Positions 1 through 6,297 of a stretch of DNA of 7,375 bases are shown here, piece by piece. A program made the translations under genes and the position numbers. Position 1 is the stretch's first letter. Each line of letters begins with the position of its first letter. Location of the stretch: NCBI GenBank assembly GCA_028287885.1, contig JAQBOT010000037.1, forward strand, positions 1 to 7,375, written 5' to 3'. The stretch is from Pedobacter sp. GTDB taxonomy: Bacteria > Bacteroidota > Bacteroidia > Sphingobacteriales > Sphingobacteriaceae. The notes beneath the pieces were generated by a model. It had not been told where the DNA came from. It did not search any database and saw only the letters and a list, made by a program, of their open reading frames with translations.

Positions 1-147
1 CAAAAATATGTGGTTAGAGAAACATGGGAAAGCCAGGTGTTTCGGCTAACCTGTACCTATCGTTTTGGAAGTAATGAGATCAAAGCAGCACGTGAGCATT
101 CTGGCAGTGCCGACGCAGAAAGTAAGCGGGTTAAATCAGGGGGTTAG
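1..147 (+). CDS. C-terminal end of an outer-membrane beta-barrel (TonB-dependent receptor-like) protein, partial
   Basis: Frame 1 is open from the first base to a TAG at 145-147, giving the last 48 residues of a protein whose start lies outside the window. The tail contains LTCTYRFGSNEIKAAR followed by a charged stretch ending ESKRVKSGG. A final beta-strand reading YRFG, then a basic segment of the type K-x-A-R and an E-x-x-R-V ending, is the usual C-terminus of Bacteroidota outer-membrane beta-barrel proteins with a carboxypeptidase-regulatory-like N-terminal domain (the TonB-dependent receptor relatives known as OMP_b-brl_3). Such proteins sit in the outer membrane; the substrate cannot be read from this fragment. 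A terminator overlaps the stop codon, so the gene is probably transcriptionally separate from the genes that follow. The family call rests on a short tail and is a recognition, not a search result. Confidence 0.72.
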   Translation, partial: QKYVVRETWESQVFRLTCTYRFGSNEIKAAREHSGSADAESKRVKSGG

Positions 148-173
148 ACGGTCGGCCCCTGATTTCGTGTTTT
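133..173 (+). terminator. Intrinsic terminator overlapping the stop codon of the beta-barrel gene
   Basis: AAATCAGGGG (133-142) and CCCCTGATTT (156-165) form a perfect 10-bp stem with a 13-base loop that contains the TAG stop. The short T-rich tail CGTGTTTT follows. The left arm lies inside the last codons of the upstream gene. It separates this gene from the serine hydrolase gene at 213. Confidence 0.65.
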
Positions 174-212
174 CATAGCAAAAGCGTATTTTGTTGTTGA
201 TAAACCAAAACA

Positions 213-1499
213 ATGAAAAAAATCCTTATCGCCTCCATGGCGGTCTTACTGTTATCTAATGCTCCAGTGCGGGCACAAAAGCGTGAAATATTAATAAACT
301 CATCTGCAGACCTTGCAGGTTTTGACACAAAGCGGCTTGAACGCCTGGATGAAGCGATGAATGATTGGGCAAATAAGCAGTATATGAATGGCGGCGTTGC
401 CCTGATCGCTAAAGACGGAAGGATCGCCTGGTTTAAGGCCGTAGGTTATAATGACATTCAGAAAAAGGAAAAACTTCAGTCTGATGGAATCTTCCGGATT
501 GCCTCACAAACAAAGGCCGTAACCAGTGTAGCGATCATGATGTTGTATGAAGAAGGCAAGATCTTACTTACTGATCCGGTATCAAAATACATTCCCAGCT
601 TCAGCAAACCAACTGTTTTGGATAAATTCAATGCAGCTGATTCCACGTACAGTACTGTTCCAGCAAAAAGAGAGATTACCATCAAGGACCTTTTAACGCA
701 CACCTCTGGCTTGGGGTATGCGCAGATTGGCTCGAAAGAGGCGAATGCCATCTATGCAAAAAATAAGATTACTGCAGGACTAGGCGTAAAAGACGACAAT
801 TTACTTGCGGCAATGACAAGGCTCGGTAAATTACCTTTGATGCATCAGCCCGGGCTGCGGTTTACCTATGGGCTGAACGTTGATGTGCTTGGCTGTATTG
901 TGGAGATCGTGTCCGGCACAACACTCAGCGATTTCTTTCAAACACGGATCTTTAAACCCTTAGGCATGAAGGATACCTATTTCACTTTACCTGAAGAAAA
1001 GGTTTCCAGATTGGTTAACCTGTATTCTGAGGATGCCCAGGGTAAACTTGTATCAGGGTCTAATAATCTTCTAAATGGCCCAACTGCGGCCAACTATCCA
1101 CTCCTAAAAAGTACCTATTACTCAGGGGGTGCCGGTCTGAGCTCGACAATTTTCGATTATGCGATCTTCTTGCAAATGTTGTTGAATGAAGGAGATTATA
1201 ACGGAGCAAAGCTTCTTAGTCGCAGTTCGATTCGCATGATGACCATGAACCAGATTGCCGACGTTAATGTTGGGGACAATAAATTTGGCTTAGGCTTTGA
1301 AATTGAAACAGTGGAGGGCAGTACGAAAACGCCCAGCAATGTTGGCACCTACAGCTGGGGTGGTGCATTTTCTACATCATACTGGGTGGATCCGAAAGAA
1401 CGGATCGTCCTGCTATTCTACCGACAGCTGCAGAACAGCTCGCATGGTGATGTAGTAGAGAAGTTCAAAGCATTAACCTACCAGGCACTTAAGAATTAA
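213..1499 (+). CDS. Secreted serine hydrolase, class C beta-lactamase-like / penicillin-binding-protein-like family
   Basis: A 428-residue protein of the PF00144 type (class C beta-lactamases, DD-peptidases and EstB-like esterases). Residues 1-21 form a signal peptide: basic MKK, a hydrophobic core, then VRA before AQK, so the enzyme acts in the periplasm or outside. The catalytic SxxK motif is S98-Q-T-K101, in IASQTK. The second motif is around Y219 in TYGLNVDVLG; the Asn of the usual YxN motif is replaced (Tyr-Gly-Leu), a form seen in esterase-like members. The region WGGAFSTSYWVDP (382-394) takes the place of the third, KTG-like motif. HTSGL (163-167) and KPLGMKDTYF (248-257) are further family hallmarks. 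Length is normal for the family. The substrate cannot be told from sequence: an esterase or peptidase is more likely than a true beta-lactamase. It lies 41 bases before a sugar transporter gene in the same direction, so an operon is possible. No Shine-Dalgarno site precedes the ATG. Confidence 0.9.
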   Translation: MKKILIASMAVLLLSNAPVRAQKREILINSSADLAGFDTKRLERLDEAMNDWANKQYMNGGVALIAKDGRIAWFKAVGYNDIQKKEKLQSDGIFRIASQTKAVTSVAIMMLYEEGKILLTDPVSKYIPSFSKPTVLDKFNAADSTYSTVPAKREITIKDLLTHTSGLGYAQIGSKEANAIYAKNKITAGLGVKDDNLLAAMTRLGKLPLMHQPGLRFTYGLNVDVLGCIVEIVSGTTLSDFFQTRIFKPLGMKDTYFTLPEEKVSRLVNLYSEDAQGKLVSGSNNLLNGPTAANYPLLKSTYYSGGAGLSSTIFDYAIFLQMLLNEGDYNGAKLLSRSSIRMMTMNQIADVNVGDNKFGLGFEIETVEGSTKTPSNVGTYSWGGAFSTSYWVDPKERIVLLFYRQLQNSSHGDVVEKFKALTYQALKN

Positions 1500-1540
1500 A
1501 CACAACTAAACTACCCTTAAACCAAATATAAATTAAATGT

Positions 1541-2875
1541 ATGAAAAACCAATCGGTTCTTGCATGGTCCCTTGTTGTAGCACTTGGGGGCTTCCTGTTC
1601 GGCTTTGACACCGCTGTAATCTCCGGTGCTGAAAAGTCTATTCAACAATTCTGGCACCTTTCGGCCTTTTCCCATGGGCTTACCATTTCCATAGCCCTAA
1701 TTGGTACCGTTATTGGATCGTTAGTCGGGTCTCGCCCCTCAGATCGTTACGGCCGGAAGAATACCTTGTATTTTGTGGCTATTGCTTACCTGCTTTCCTC
1801 GATTGGAACTGCGCTTGCAGACAACTGGTATGTATTCCTATGCTTCAGATTCTTCGGCGGCCTGGGCGTAGGTATCTCCTCGGTAACTGCACCGATTTAT
1901 ATTTCAGAGATTTCGCCTGCACACCGCAGGGGCCGTTTGGTTGGCCTGTTCCAGTTTAATATTGTGCTTGGCATCTTAGTTTCTTACCTATCTAACTACC
2001 TGCTAAGTGAATTTGGAGAGGCGTCCTGGCGCTGGATGTTGGGGGTTCAAGCCTTCCCCTCGCTTATCTTCTTTATTCTAATCTTTTTTATTCCCGAAAG
2101 TCCAAGATGGTTAATTCTCAAGAAAGGTGCATCCGAGAAAGCTTTGGCGATATTAAGGATAATCAATCCTGCGAACTGTGACTCAGAGCTTCTGGCTATT
2201 CAGAATTCTGTACACCAGGAGAGCAGCTCCAAAAGACAAAGCGATAACCTCTTTTCAGGAAAATATAATACACCTGTAGTACTTGCAATGTTGTTCGCGT
2301 TCTTCAATCAGGTTTCTGGAATTAATGCCATCATTTATTATGCACCTAGAATATTTGAAATGGCGGGACTAGGCGCACAATCTTCGCTGCTTTCTACAGT
2401 CGGAATCGGGCTAATCAACTTCTGTTTTACATTGATCGCGATAAACATGATTGATAAATTCGGACGAAAAAAGTTAATGTTGGTTGGCTCTCTAGGATTG
2501 ATCGCCTCCCTGTCGTTAGTTGCATTCACTTTTTTGTCAGGCAATTTCAATGGTTTTGCCATTCCCGCTTACATGATGGTCTTCATAGCGTTCTTCGCCT
2601 TTTCGCAAGGCGCTGTAATATGGGTCTTTATTTCTGAAATCTTTCCAAATCAAGTGAGGGCAAAAGGCCAGACACTAGGCAGTTCTACCCACTGGGTTAT
2701 GGCGGCATTAATTGCTTTTAGCTTTCCCTATCTCGCAGAGAACCTGGGCGGTGCAACGGTGTTCTTCTTTTTTGCGGGCATGATGGTTCTTCAGTTGATC
2801 TTCGTCTGGAAATGGATGCCAGAAACAAAAGGGCGTTCATTGGAGCAAATAGAAACGAGCCTGGTTATGCATTAA
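1541..2875 (+). CDS. MFS sugar transporter, sugar porter family (proton-linked hexose uptake likely)
   Basis: A 444-residue, 12-TM inner-membrane carrier of the sugar porter family (relatives of XylE, GalP and AraE). The family signatures are present in order: GGFLFGFDTAVISGA in TM1 (16-30), DRYGRK after TM2 (68-73), PIYISE in TM4 (118-123), RRGRL (129-133), PESPRWL ending the first half (185-191), SGINAIIYYAPRIF in TM7 (259-272), DKFGRK (305-310), EIFP in TM10 (366-369) and the closing PETKGRSLEQIE (427-438). In TM7 the common QQ pair is N256-Q257, so the first sugar-contacting Gln is replaced while the later Asn (N262) is kept. The fructokinase gene starts 11 bases after the stop, which makes fructose or a fructose-yielding sugar the most likely cargo; that is inference from context. 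The 41-base gap before it is A/T-rich with no obvious terminator, so cotranscription with the hydrolase is plausible. Confidence 0.93.
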   Translation: MKNQSVLAWSLVVALGGFLFGFDTAVISGAEKSIQQFWHLSAFSHGLTISIALIGTVIGSLVGSRPSDRYGRKNTLYFVAIAYLLSSIGTALADNWYVFLCFRFFGGLGVGISSVTAPIYISEISPAHRRGRLVGLFQFNIVLGILVSYLSNYLLSEFGEASWRWMLGVQAFPSLIFFILIFFIPESPRWLILKKGASEKALAILRIINPANCDSELLAIQNSVHQESSSKRQSDNLFSGKYNTPVVLAMLFAFFNQVSGINAIIYYAPRIFEMAGLGAQSSLLSTVGIGLINFCFTLIAINMIDKFGRKKLMLVGSLGLIASLSLVAFTFLSGNFNGFAIPAYMMVFIAFFAFSQGAVIWVFISEIFPNQVRAKGQTLGSSTHWVMAALIAFSFPYLAENLGGATVFFFFAGMMVLQLIFVWKWMPETKGRSLEQIETSLVMH

Positions 2876-2886
2876 TAGTAATCGTT

Positions 2887-3807
2887 ATGAACATGAAATC
2901 TTCCAATCCCACGGTTGTATGTTTTGGAGAAATCCTCTGGGATAACCTGCCAACACGCAGAAATCCCGGAGGTGCGCCGATGAACGTGGCCTACCACCTA
3001 AATAGACTCGGAGTTAATGCCGCCATAATCAGTGCTCTGGGCGATGACGAGCCTGGTCGCGAACTGTTGCGGTTTCTCAAGGATAAGGGGGTTTCTGCGG
3101 AATTTGTCCAGGTAGATCCGGAACATCAAACTAGCGAAGTCAGCGCTTCCGTAAGTCAAGACCATGAGGTAAGCTACGTCATCCATTCAGATGTGGCTTG
3201 GGACTATATTTTAGCTGATGAAAAGAGCAAAGAGGCGGTTGCCCATGCTTCGGCCTTTGTTTTTGGTAGTTTAAGCGCCAGAAATTTAGAATCAAGGGAG
3301 ACGCTATTTTCATTACTTGCCTATTCGAAATACAATGTTTTCGATGTCAACCTTCGTGCTCCGCATTATTCGCCGGAACTGATCAAGCAGCTTATGCAGC
3401 ATGCTGATCTCCTAAAGGTGAATGCATCCGAACTTCAACTTATTGCAGAATGGCACAATTGTCAAGCGACAAATGAGCTGGAGATTATTCAAATTCTTTT
3501 TAGCCAGTACAAAATGACTGATGTCGTAGTAACCAAGGGAAGTACAGGTGCAAGTTTGTACACCAGGAATGCACACATCGACAGCCCAGCCTATCAAGTA
3601 CCTGTTCAAGATACCATCGGCAGTGGCGACTCTTTCCTTGCAGCTTTGCTAGCAAAGAAGCTAAGTCATGCAAGTGTGGAAGATGCTTTGGATCACGCGG
3701 TTGCAATGGGTGCTTTTATAACGGGGAAATCAGGCGCTTGTCCGGAATATAACCAGCATGAATTTGAGCGTTTTATGAAAGAAACTAAAGCAAAATTGCG
3801 ACTTTAA
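2887..3807 (+). CDS. PfkB-family carbohydrate kinase, probable fructokinase
   Basis: Phosphorylates a sugar with ATP in the cytoplasm, most likely fructose to fructose-6-phosphate. I chose the ATG at 2887 (306 aa) because the frame stays open back to 2812 but that extension (25 residues) overlaps the transporter gene, is not kinase-like, and would lie before the first beta-strand VVCFGEILWD. A second ATG at 2893 is equally possible. With the 2887 start, the substrate-binding motif GGAPMNVAYHL is at 28-38, FDVNLRAP at 152-159, KVNASEL at 177-183, TKGSTGASL at 216-224, and the ATP/anion-hole motif DTIGSGDSF at 242-250 with catalytic base D248. The pattern GGAPMNVAYHLNRLG together with SDVAWDY (101-107) resembles Bacteroidota fructokinases more than ribokinases or 2-keto-3-deoxygluconate kinases. 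It follows the MFS transporter by 11 bases and is surely cotranscribed with it, giving an uptake-plus-phosphorylation unit. Sugar specificity is not proven by sequence. Confidence 0.9.
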   Translation: MNMKSSNPTVVCFGEILWDNLPTRRNPGGAPMNVAYHLNRLGVNAAIISALGDDEPGRELLRFLKDKGVSAEFVQVDPEHQTSEVSASVSQDHEVSYVIHSDVAWDYILADEKSKEAVAHASAFVFGSLSARNLESRETLFSLLAYSKYNVFDVNLRAPHYSPELIKQLMQHADLLKVNASELQLIAEWHNCQATNELEIIQILFSQYKMTDVVVTKGSTGASLYTRNAHIDSPAYQVPVQDTIGSGDSFLAALLAKKLSHASVEDALDHAVAMGAFITGKSGACPEYNQHEFERFMKETKAKLRL

Positions 3808-3819
3808 TCTTTTTACAGT

Positions 3820-3849
3820 GTTGATAAACAAGCCTGGAGTTTATATTTA
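3820..3849 (+). promoter_or_regulatory. Possible promoter for the CmoA-like / membrane methyltransferase pair
   Basis: In the 63-base gap between the fructokinase stop and the next ATG, GTTG (3820-3823) is followed after 18 bases by TATATTTA (3842-3849). The second box matches 7 of 8 positions of the Bacteroidota -7 consensus TAnnTTTG and the first resembles the -33 TTTG. Transcription would start about 15 bases before the ATG at 3871. The region is A/T-rich, so a chance match is possible. No terminator hairpin was seen in the gap. Confidence 0.3.
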
Positions 3850-3870
3850 GTTATTAATAATTCTTGTACA

Positions 3871-4602
3871 ATGGAAAATAAGGACAAGGTGTTTAGTCAA
3901 GCGATCACAAAACCATCCGATTTCAAATTCGGGGCTACCGTTGCAAACGCTTTTGATGATATGGTGGAACGGTCGGTTCCATTTTACAATGAAATTCAAC
4001 GTATGATCATCGAACTTGCTATTGAGCATGCAGTTCCTGACACCAATGTTATCGACCTCGGTTGTTCTACTGGAACTACAATGATAGGATTAAACCCTTT
4101 TGTAGAGGAAAATATCAAGTTTATCGGCGTAGATGATTCCGCAGAGATGCTCAAGAAATGTGAAGTTAAGCTTAAAGAAGCAGGCTTTACTAGAGACTAT
4201 GAATTGGTGCTCTCCGATATCCACCACAACTTAAAGATTGAAAACGCCTCAGTCGTAATACTCTGCTTAACCATGCAGTTTGTAAGACCGATTTACAGGC
4301 CAAAGTTGTTAAAAAAGATCTATGATGGCCTATTGCCCGGAGGTGTGCTCATAATTTCTGAAAAAATACTTGCTGAAGACAGCTTATTTAATCGCAATTT
4401 TATCAAATATTACTACGATTACAAACGCCGAAACCACTACAGCGAACTGGAAATTTCACAAAAGCGGGAGGCTCTGGAGAACATCCTGGTTCCGTATAAG
4501 CTTAGCGAAAACCTGACAATGCTTAAAGAAGCTGGCTTTGCACACACCGAGACCTTCTTCAAATGGTACAACTTCTCTGGCTTCATTGCCATAAAACTCT
4601 GA
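3871..4602 (+). CDS. cmoA: CmoA-like carboxy-S-adenosyl-L-methionine synthase / class I SAM methyltransferase
   Basis: A 243-residue Rossmann-fold SAM enzyme that resembles E. coli CmoA over its whole length. CmoA turns SAM and prephenate into carboxy-SAM, which CmoB uses to modify wobble uridine 34 of tRNA (cmo5U). Visible matches are a SVPFYN segment at 35-40 (Tyr39), the SAM loop IDLGCSTGTT at 61-70, GVDDS at 86-90 with acidic D88, DI at 116-117, LTMQF at 133-137, the LPGG turn at 155-158 and the near-identical HYSELEISQKR at 189-199, ending in Arg199, the residue known to hold the carboxyl group of carboxy-SAM. One change stands out: the Asn at E. coli position 132 is Cys132 here. Start codon ATG 3871 fits the E. 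coli N-terminus. The gene is followed after one base by a membrane methyltransferase gene, so the two are translationally coupled. No cmoB is visible. It could be true CmoA or a paralogue supplying carboxy-SAM to another reaction; the arginine argues for carboxy-SAM binding rather than plain methylation. Confidence 0.82.
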   Translation: MENKDKVFSQAITKPSDFKFGATVANAFDDMVERSVPFYNEIQRMIIELAIEHAVPDTNVIDLGCSTGTTMIGLNPFVEENIKFIGVDDSAEMLKKCEVKLKEAGFTRDYELVLSDIHHNLKIENASVVILCLTMQFVRPIYRPKLLKKIYDGLLPGGVLIISEKILAEDSLFNRNFIKYYYDYKRRNHYSELEISQKREALENILVPYKLSENLTMLKEAGFAHTETFFKWYNFSGFIAIKL

Positions 4603-4603
4603 T

Positions 4604-5326
4604 ATGATAGCTATTGGTAATTTCTTCTTCAAATACAGGAACTTCCTCTTCATTTTCCTCTACCTGGCCTTGTTTATTCCATCTCCCAAAATCTTTACGC
4701 AATCTGCCTTTGGCGATGACTACTATCTATTCCCATTGATTATTGGTTTGTTTGTGACGATATTCGGTCAGCTTATCCGTGGCATAACCATTGCCTTGGC
4801 CTATATTGTACGTGGAGGAAGTGATAAAAAGGTTTACGCAGAAAATCTGGTAACGGAGGGTATCTTTAACCATTGCCGCAACCCCTTGTATGTGGGTAAT
4901 ATTCTGATGCTTGTCGGGGTCGGTATTCTTATTAACTCGCTGATATTCCTGATGATTTTCATTCCCCTTTTCCTATTTATCTATCAGGCAATCGTGCTTG
5001 CGGAGGAGAACTTTTTAAGAAATAAGTTTGGTTCGCAGTTCGATGATTATTGCAGTCGGGTGAGCCGCTGGCTTATAAACTTTAGCGGCATTGGCGCGAC
5101 GATCTCCGGAATGTACTTCAATGGTAAAAGGTGGTTGATCAAGGAGTACAATACTCAAACCGTCTGGTTGCTGGGGATTGTTGTAATTCTATTGTTCCGA
5201 TACCCCGAACTTACGCAGGGGGACACGGAACTAAGAAACAAAATATTTATTGTCTGCTGCGTTATCTTAGCAGCGTATTATGGTACAATCCGGTACTTTA
5301 AAAAATCAGGCAAGTGGAAAGGATAG
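4604..5326 (+). CDS. Integral-membrane methyltransferase, isoprenylcysteine/phospholipid methyltransferase-like
   Basis: A 240-residue membrane protein with hydrophobic segments at about 12-27, 41-68, 97-114, 115-131, 186-200 and 213-229. The block LVTEGIFNHCRNPLYVGN (82-99) matches the R-x-P-x-Y-x-G SAM/substrate motif of the ICMT/PEMT superfamily, and EENFLRNKFG followed by FDDYCSRVSRW (134-156) matches its C-terminal E-x-x-L...FG...Y...V-x-R motif. Such enzymes methylate membrane-embedded substrates such as lipids or prenyl groups using cytosolic SAM. The protein extends about 80 residues past the conserved block, with two further membrane segments, unlike minimal members of the family. 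The start is one base after the stop of the CmoA-like gene, implying coupled translation and a shared task. Its stop lies inside the last codons of the convergent gene at 5306-5692. The substrate is unknown; isoprenylcysteine itself is unlikely in bacteria. Confidence 0.8.
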   Translation: MIAIGNFFFKYRNFLFIFLYLALFIPSPKIFTQSAFGDDYYLFPLIIGLFVTIFGQLIRGITIALAYIVRGGSDKKVYAENLVTEGIFNHCRNPLYVGNILMLVGVGILINSLIFLMIFIPLFLFIYQAIVLAEENFLRNKFGSQFDDYCSRVSRWLINFSGIGATISGMYFNGKRWLIKEYNTQTVWLLGIVVILLFRYPELTQGDTELRNKIFIVCCVILAAYYGTIRYFKKSGKWKG

Positions 5327-5692
5327 CGCTTTGCTATTTTTCGCACCTACAACAGAAAGTGTGCCAACCACCAAACCAACTATGCCCATCACTATAAAAG
5401 TGGTTCTCGCATTTTTATTCTCGCAAATGGGCGGTGTGGCTGCTGCAGCAAGTGCTAATACACCAGAGGAAACATCTAAAATTGCGTGCACTTTATAAGG
5501 GAGTAATTTGACACAGCCCCATTTTGCATCGGTTAGCAAACTAATGGCTAGTGCAGTCCCTGCAAAAGCACGACAAACAGTCGCTGCGACCTTGTCATCT
5601 TCAAAATGTGCTAGTTTTGGTGCGAGGAAAACTGCTGGTACATAGCTGTAATCCGCATACACATGTTCCTTTTTTGTGATTCCTTTTATCAT
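5306..5692 (-). CDS. Small membrane protein of unknown function, resembling SPW-repeat-type proteins
   Basis: A 128-residue protein with an N-terminal charged segment (MIKGITKKEH) and then hydrophobic stretches at about 13-28, 38-53, 68-88 and 97-115. The pattern KLLPYKVHAILDVSSGVLALAA (62-83) followed by ARTTFIVMGIVGLVVGTLS (95-113) resembles proteins with SPW-like repeats: a paired-helix unit H-x-x-LD-x-x-x-G followed by a second helix pair. I recall similar small proteins in Sphingobacteriaceae, always uncharacterised. It probably sits in the inner membrane; no catalytic motif is seen. The start at 5692 is the first ATG of the frame that gives a sensible N-terminus, with no Shine-Dalgarno site. 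Its last seven codons, stop included, overlap antisense to the end of the membrane methyltransferase gene, with no terminator between them. It is divergent from the XRE regulator gene and may share its control region. Coding reality is supported by good hydrophobic periodicity and family resemblance. Confidence 0.72.
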   Translation of the reverse strand: MIKGITKKEHVYADYSYVPAVFLAPKLAHFEDDKVAATVCRAFAGTALAISLLTDAKWGCVKLLPYKVHAILDVSSGVLALAAAATPPICENKNARTTFIVMGIVGLVVGTLSVVGAKNSKALSFPLA

Positions 5693-5860
5693 GATCGTAG
5701 GTTTTTACGTTAAAATTCACAAACCTTATGCCCATTGCCGCTAATGAAGCTTGATTGTTGAGTATTAGGTGTTTATAGCGTTTGCTGTAATTACTACGCA
5801 GAATTTCTCGTTTTACATGTTTTGATGAAAAATCTTACCAGTTATTTTAAATCCTAAAAC

Positions 5861-5899
5861 ATATTTGATTTGAGTCTTAATCAGCGATTAATCAAATAT
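5861..5899. promoter_or_regulatory. Nested palindrome, probable operator of the XRE regulator
   Basis: ATATTTGATT (5861-5870) and AATCAAATAT (5890-5899) form a perfect 10-base inverted repeat spaced by 19 bases. Between them lies a second perfect dyad, TTAATC (5877-5882), AGC, GATTAA (5886-5891), which overlaps the right arm. The whole sits 13 bases before the ATG of the XRE gene. Dyads of this size directly before a small HTH gene are typical autoregulatory operators. The left arm includes CATATTTG (5860-5867), 7 of 8 matches to the -7 consensus TAnnTTTG on the plus strand. Binding by the neighbouring protein is inference. Confidence 0.6.
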
Positions 5900-5922
5900 A
5901 ACTTTCGATAAATGACACCAAT
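5893..5922 (-). promoter_or_regulatory. Promoter-like sequence on the minus strand, pointing to the small membrane protein gene
   Basis: Read on the minus strand, ATTG (5922-5919) is followed after 18 bases by TATATTTG (5900-5893), a full match to the Bacteroidota -7 box TAnnTTTG. Transcription would begin near 5886 and run toward the gene that starts at 5692, giving a leader of roughly 190 bases. The -33 part lies inside the first codons of the XRE gene. The -7 box coincides with the right palindrome arm, so the match could instead reflect the operator's own symmetry. Confidence 0.35.
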
Positions 5923-6247
5923 TCATATTAAGTTAAAGCATCTACGACTAAAGTATCAGCTAACCCAAGTGCAGGTTGCTGAGCGGCTTAACTGTTCAAT
6001 TCCTGCCTACAGTAAAATGGAGACTGGCAGTACAGACGTGAATACTTTCAGGTTACATCAACTTGCCAAAATTTATAATATTGAAGTATTTGAGATCTTT
6101 CTCATCGGTGAAGATTATCGTGAAAACTATAAAGATAAAATTGCCGGTCTTTCTGCTGAGTTATCGAAAAAGTCGGTGGAAATACTGCAGCTACAAAGGA
6201 AGTTAATAAAATTCTATGAGGATAGTCACTACGCGAGGTTGGCTTAG
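5912..6247 (+). CDS. XRE-family helix-turn-helix transcriptional regulator with C-terminal coiled coil
   Basis: A 111-residue DNA-binding protein of the lambda Cro/C1 (HTH_3) type. The HTH domain spans about 5-62: LRLKYQLTQVQVAERLNC gives helix 1 and the scaffold helix (LTQVQVAERL, 17-26), and SIPAYSKMETG (29-39) is the recognition helix ending in the typical E-x-G turn; LHQLAKIYNIEVFEIFL (48-64) completes the domain. Residues about 70-103 are charged, with leucine/isoleucine spacing typical of a coiled coil, probably for dimerisation; no ligand or peptidase domain is attached. The ATG at 5912 directly follows an in-frame TAA (5909-5911), so no upstream start is possible. The nested palindrome in front suggests autoregulation. 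The gene ends 17 bases before a bidirectional terminator shared with the convergent gene. Its target genes are unknown; the divergent membrane protein gene is the natural candidate. Confidence 0.9.
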   Translation: MTPIHIKLKHLRLKYQLTQVQVAERLNCSIPAYSKMETGSTDVNTFRLHQLAKIYNIEVFEIFLIGEDYRENYKDKIAGLSAELSKKSVEILQLQRKLIKFYEDSHYARLA

Positions 6248-6264
6248 TTGATTGATGGTAAGGA

Positions 6265-6296
6265 ACAAATAAGGCCCCAATTGGGGCCTTATTTGT
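6265..6296. terminator. Bidirectional intrinsic terminator between convergent genes
   Basis: Arms at 6265-6280 and 6281-6296 are exact reverse complements over 16 bases. The core GGCCCCAATTGGGGCC is flanked by A/T-rich arms that supply the uridine-rich tail (TTATTTGT) in either direction. It lies 17 bases after the XRE stop and directly before the stop of the minus-strand gene at 6298, so it can end both transcripts. Confidence 0.92.
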
Positions 6297-6297
6297 G

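Noticed and set aside
181..212. Promoter for the serine hydrolase in the short gap after the terminator
   Set aside because: GTATTTTG near 186-193 only loosely resembles the -7 consensus and no convincing -33 box is spaced correctly, so I do not list it.
476..751. Minus-strand open frame inside the serine hydrolase gene
   Set aside because: It is antisense to a region coding for the catalytic SxxK and HTSGL motifs; it is a shadow of the real gene.
2812..2886. N-terminal extension of the fructokinase frame, overlapping the transporter gene
   Set aside because: The 25 extra residues come from the transporter's PETKGRSLEQ coding region in another frame and are unlike any PfkB N-terminus. ATG 2887 gives the normal family length and sits 11 bases after the transporter stop.
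5280..5498. Plus-strand open frame of 72 codons opposite the small membrane protein gene
   Set aside because: It lies antisense to the better-supported minus-strand gene, and overlaps the end of the membrane methyltransferase gene. The residue pattern is not protein-like.
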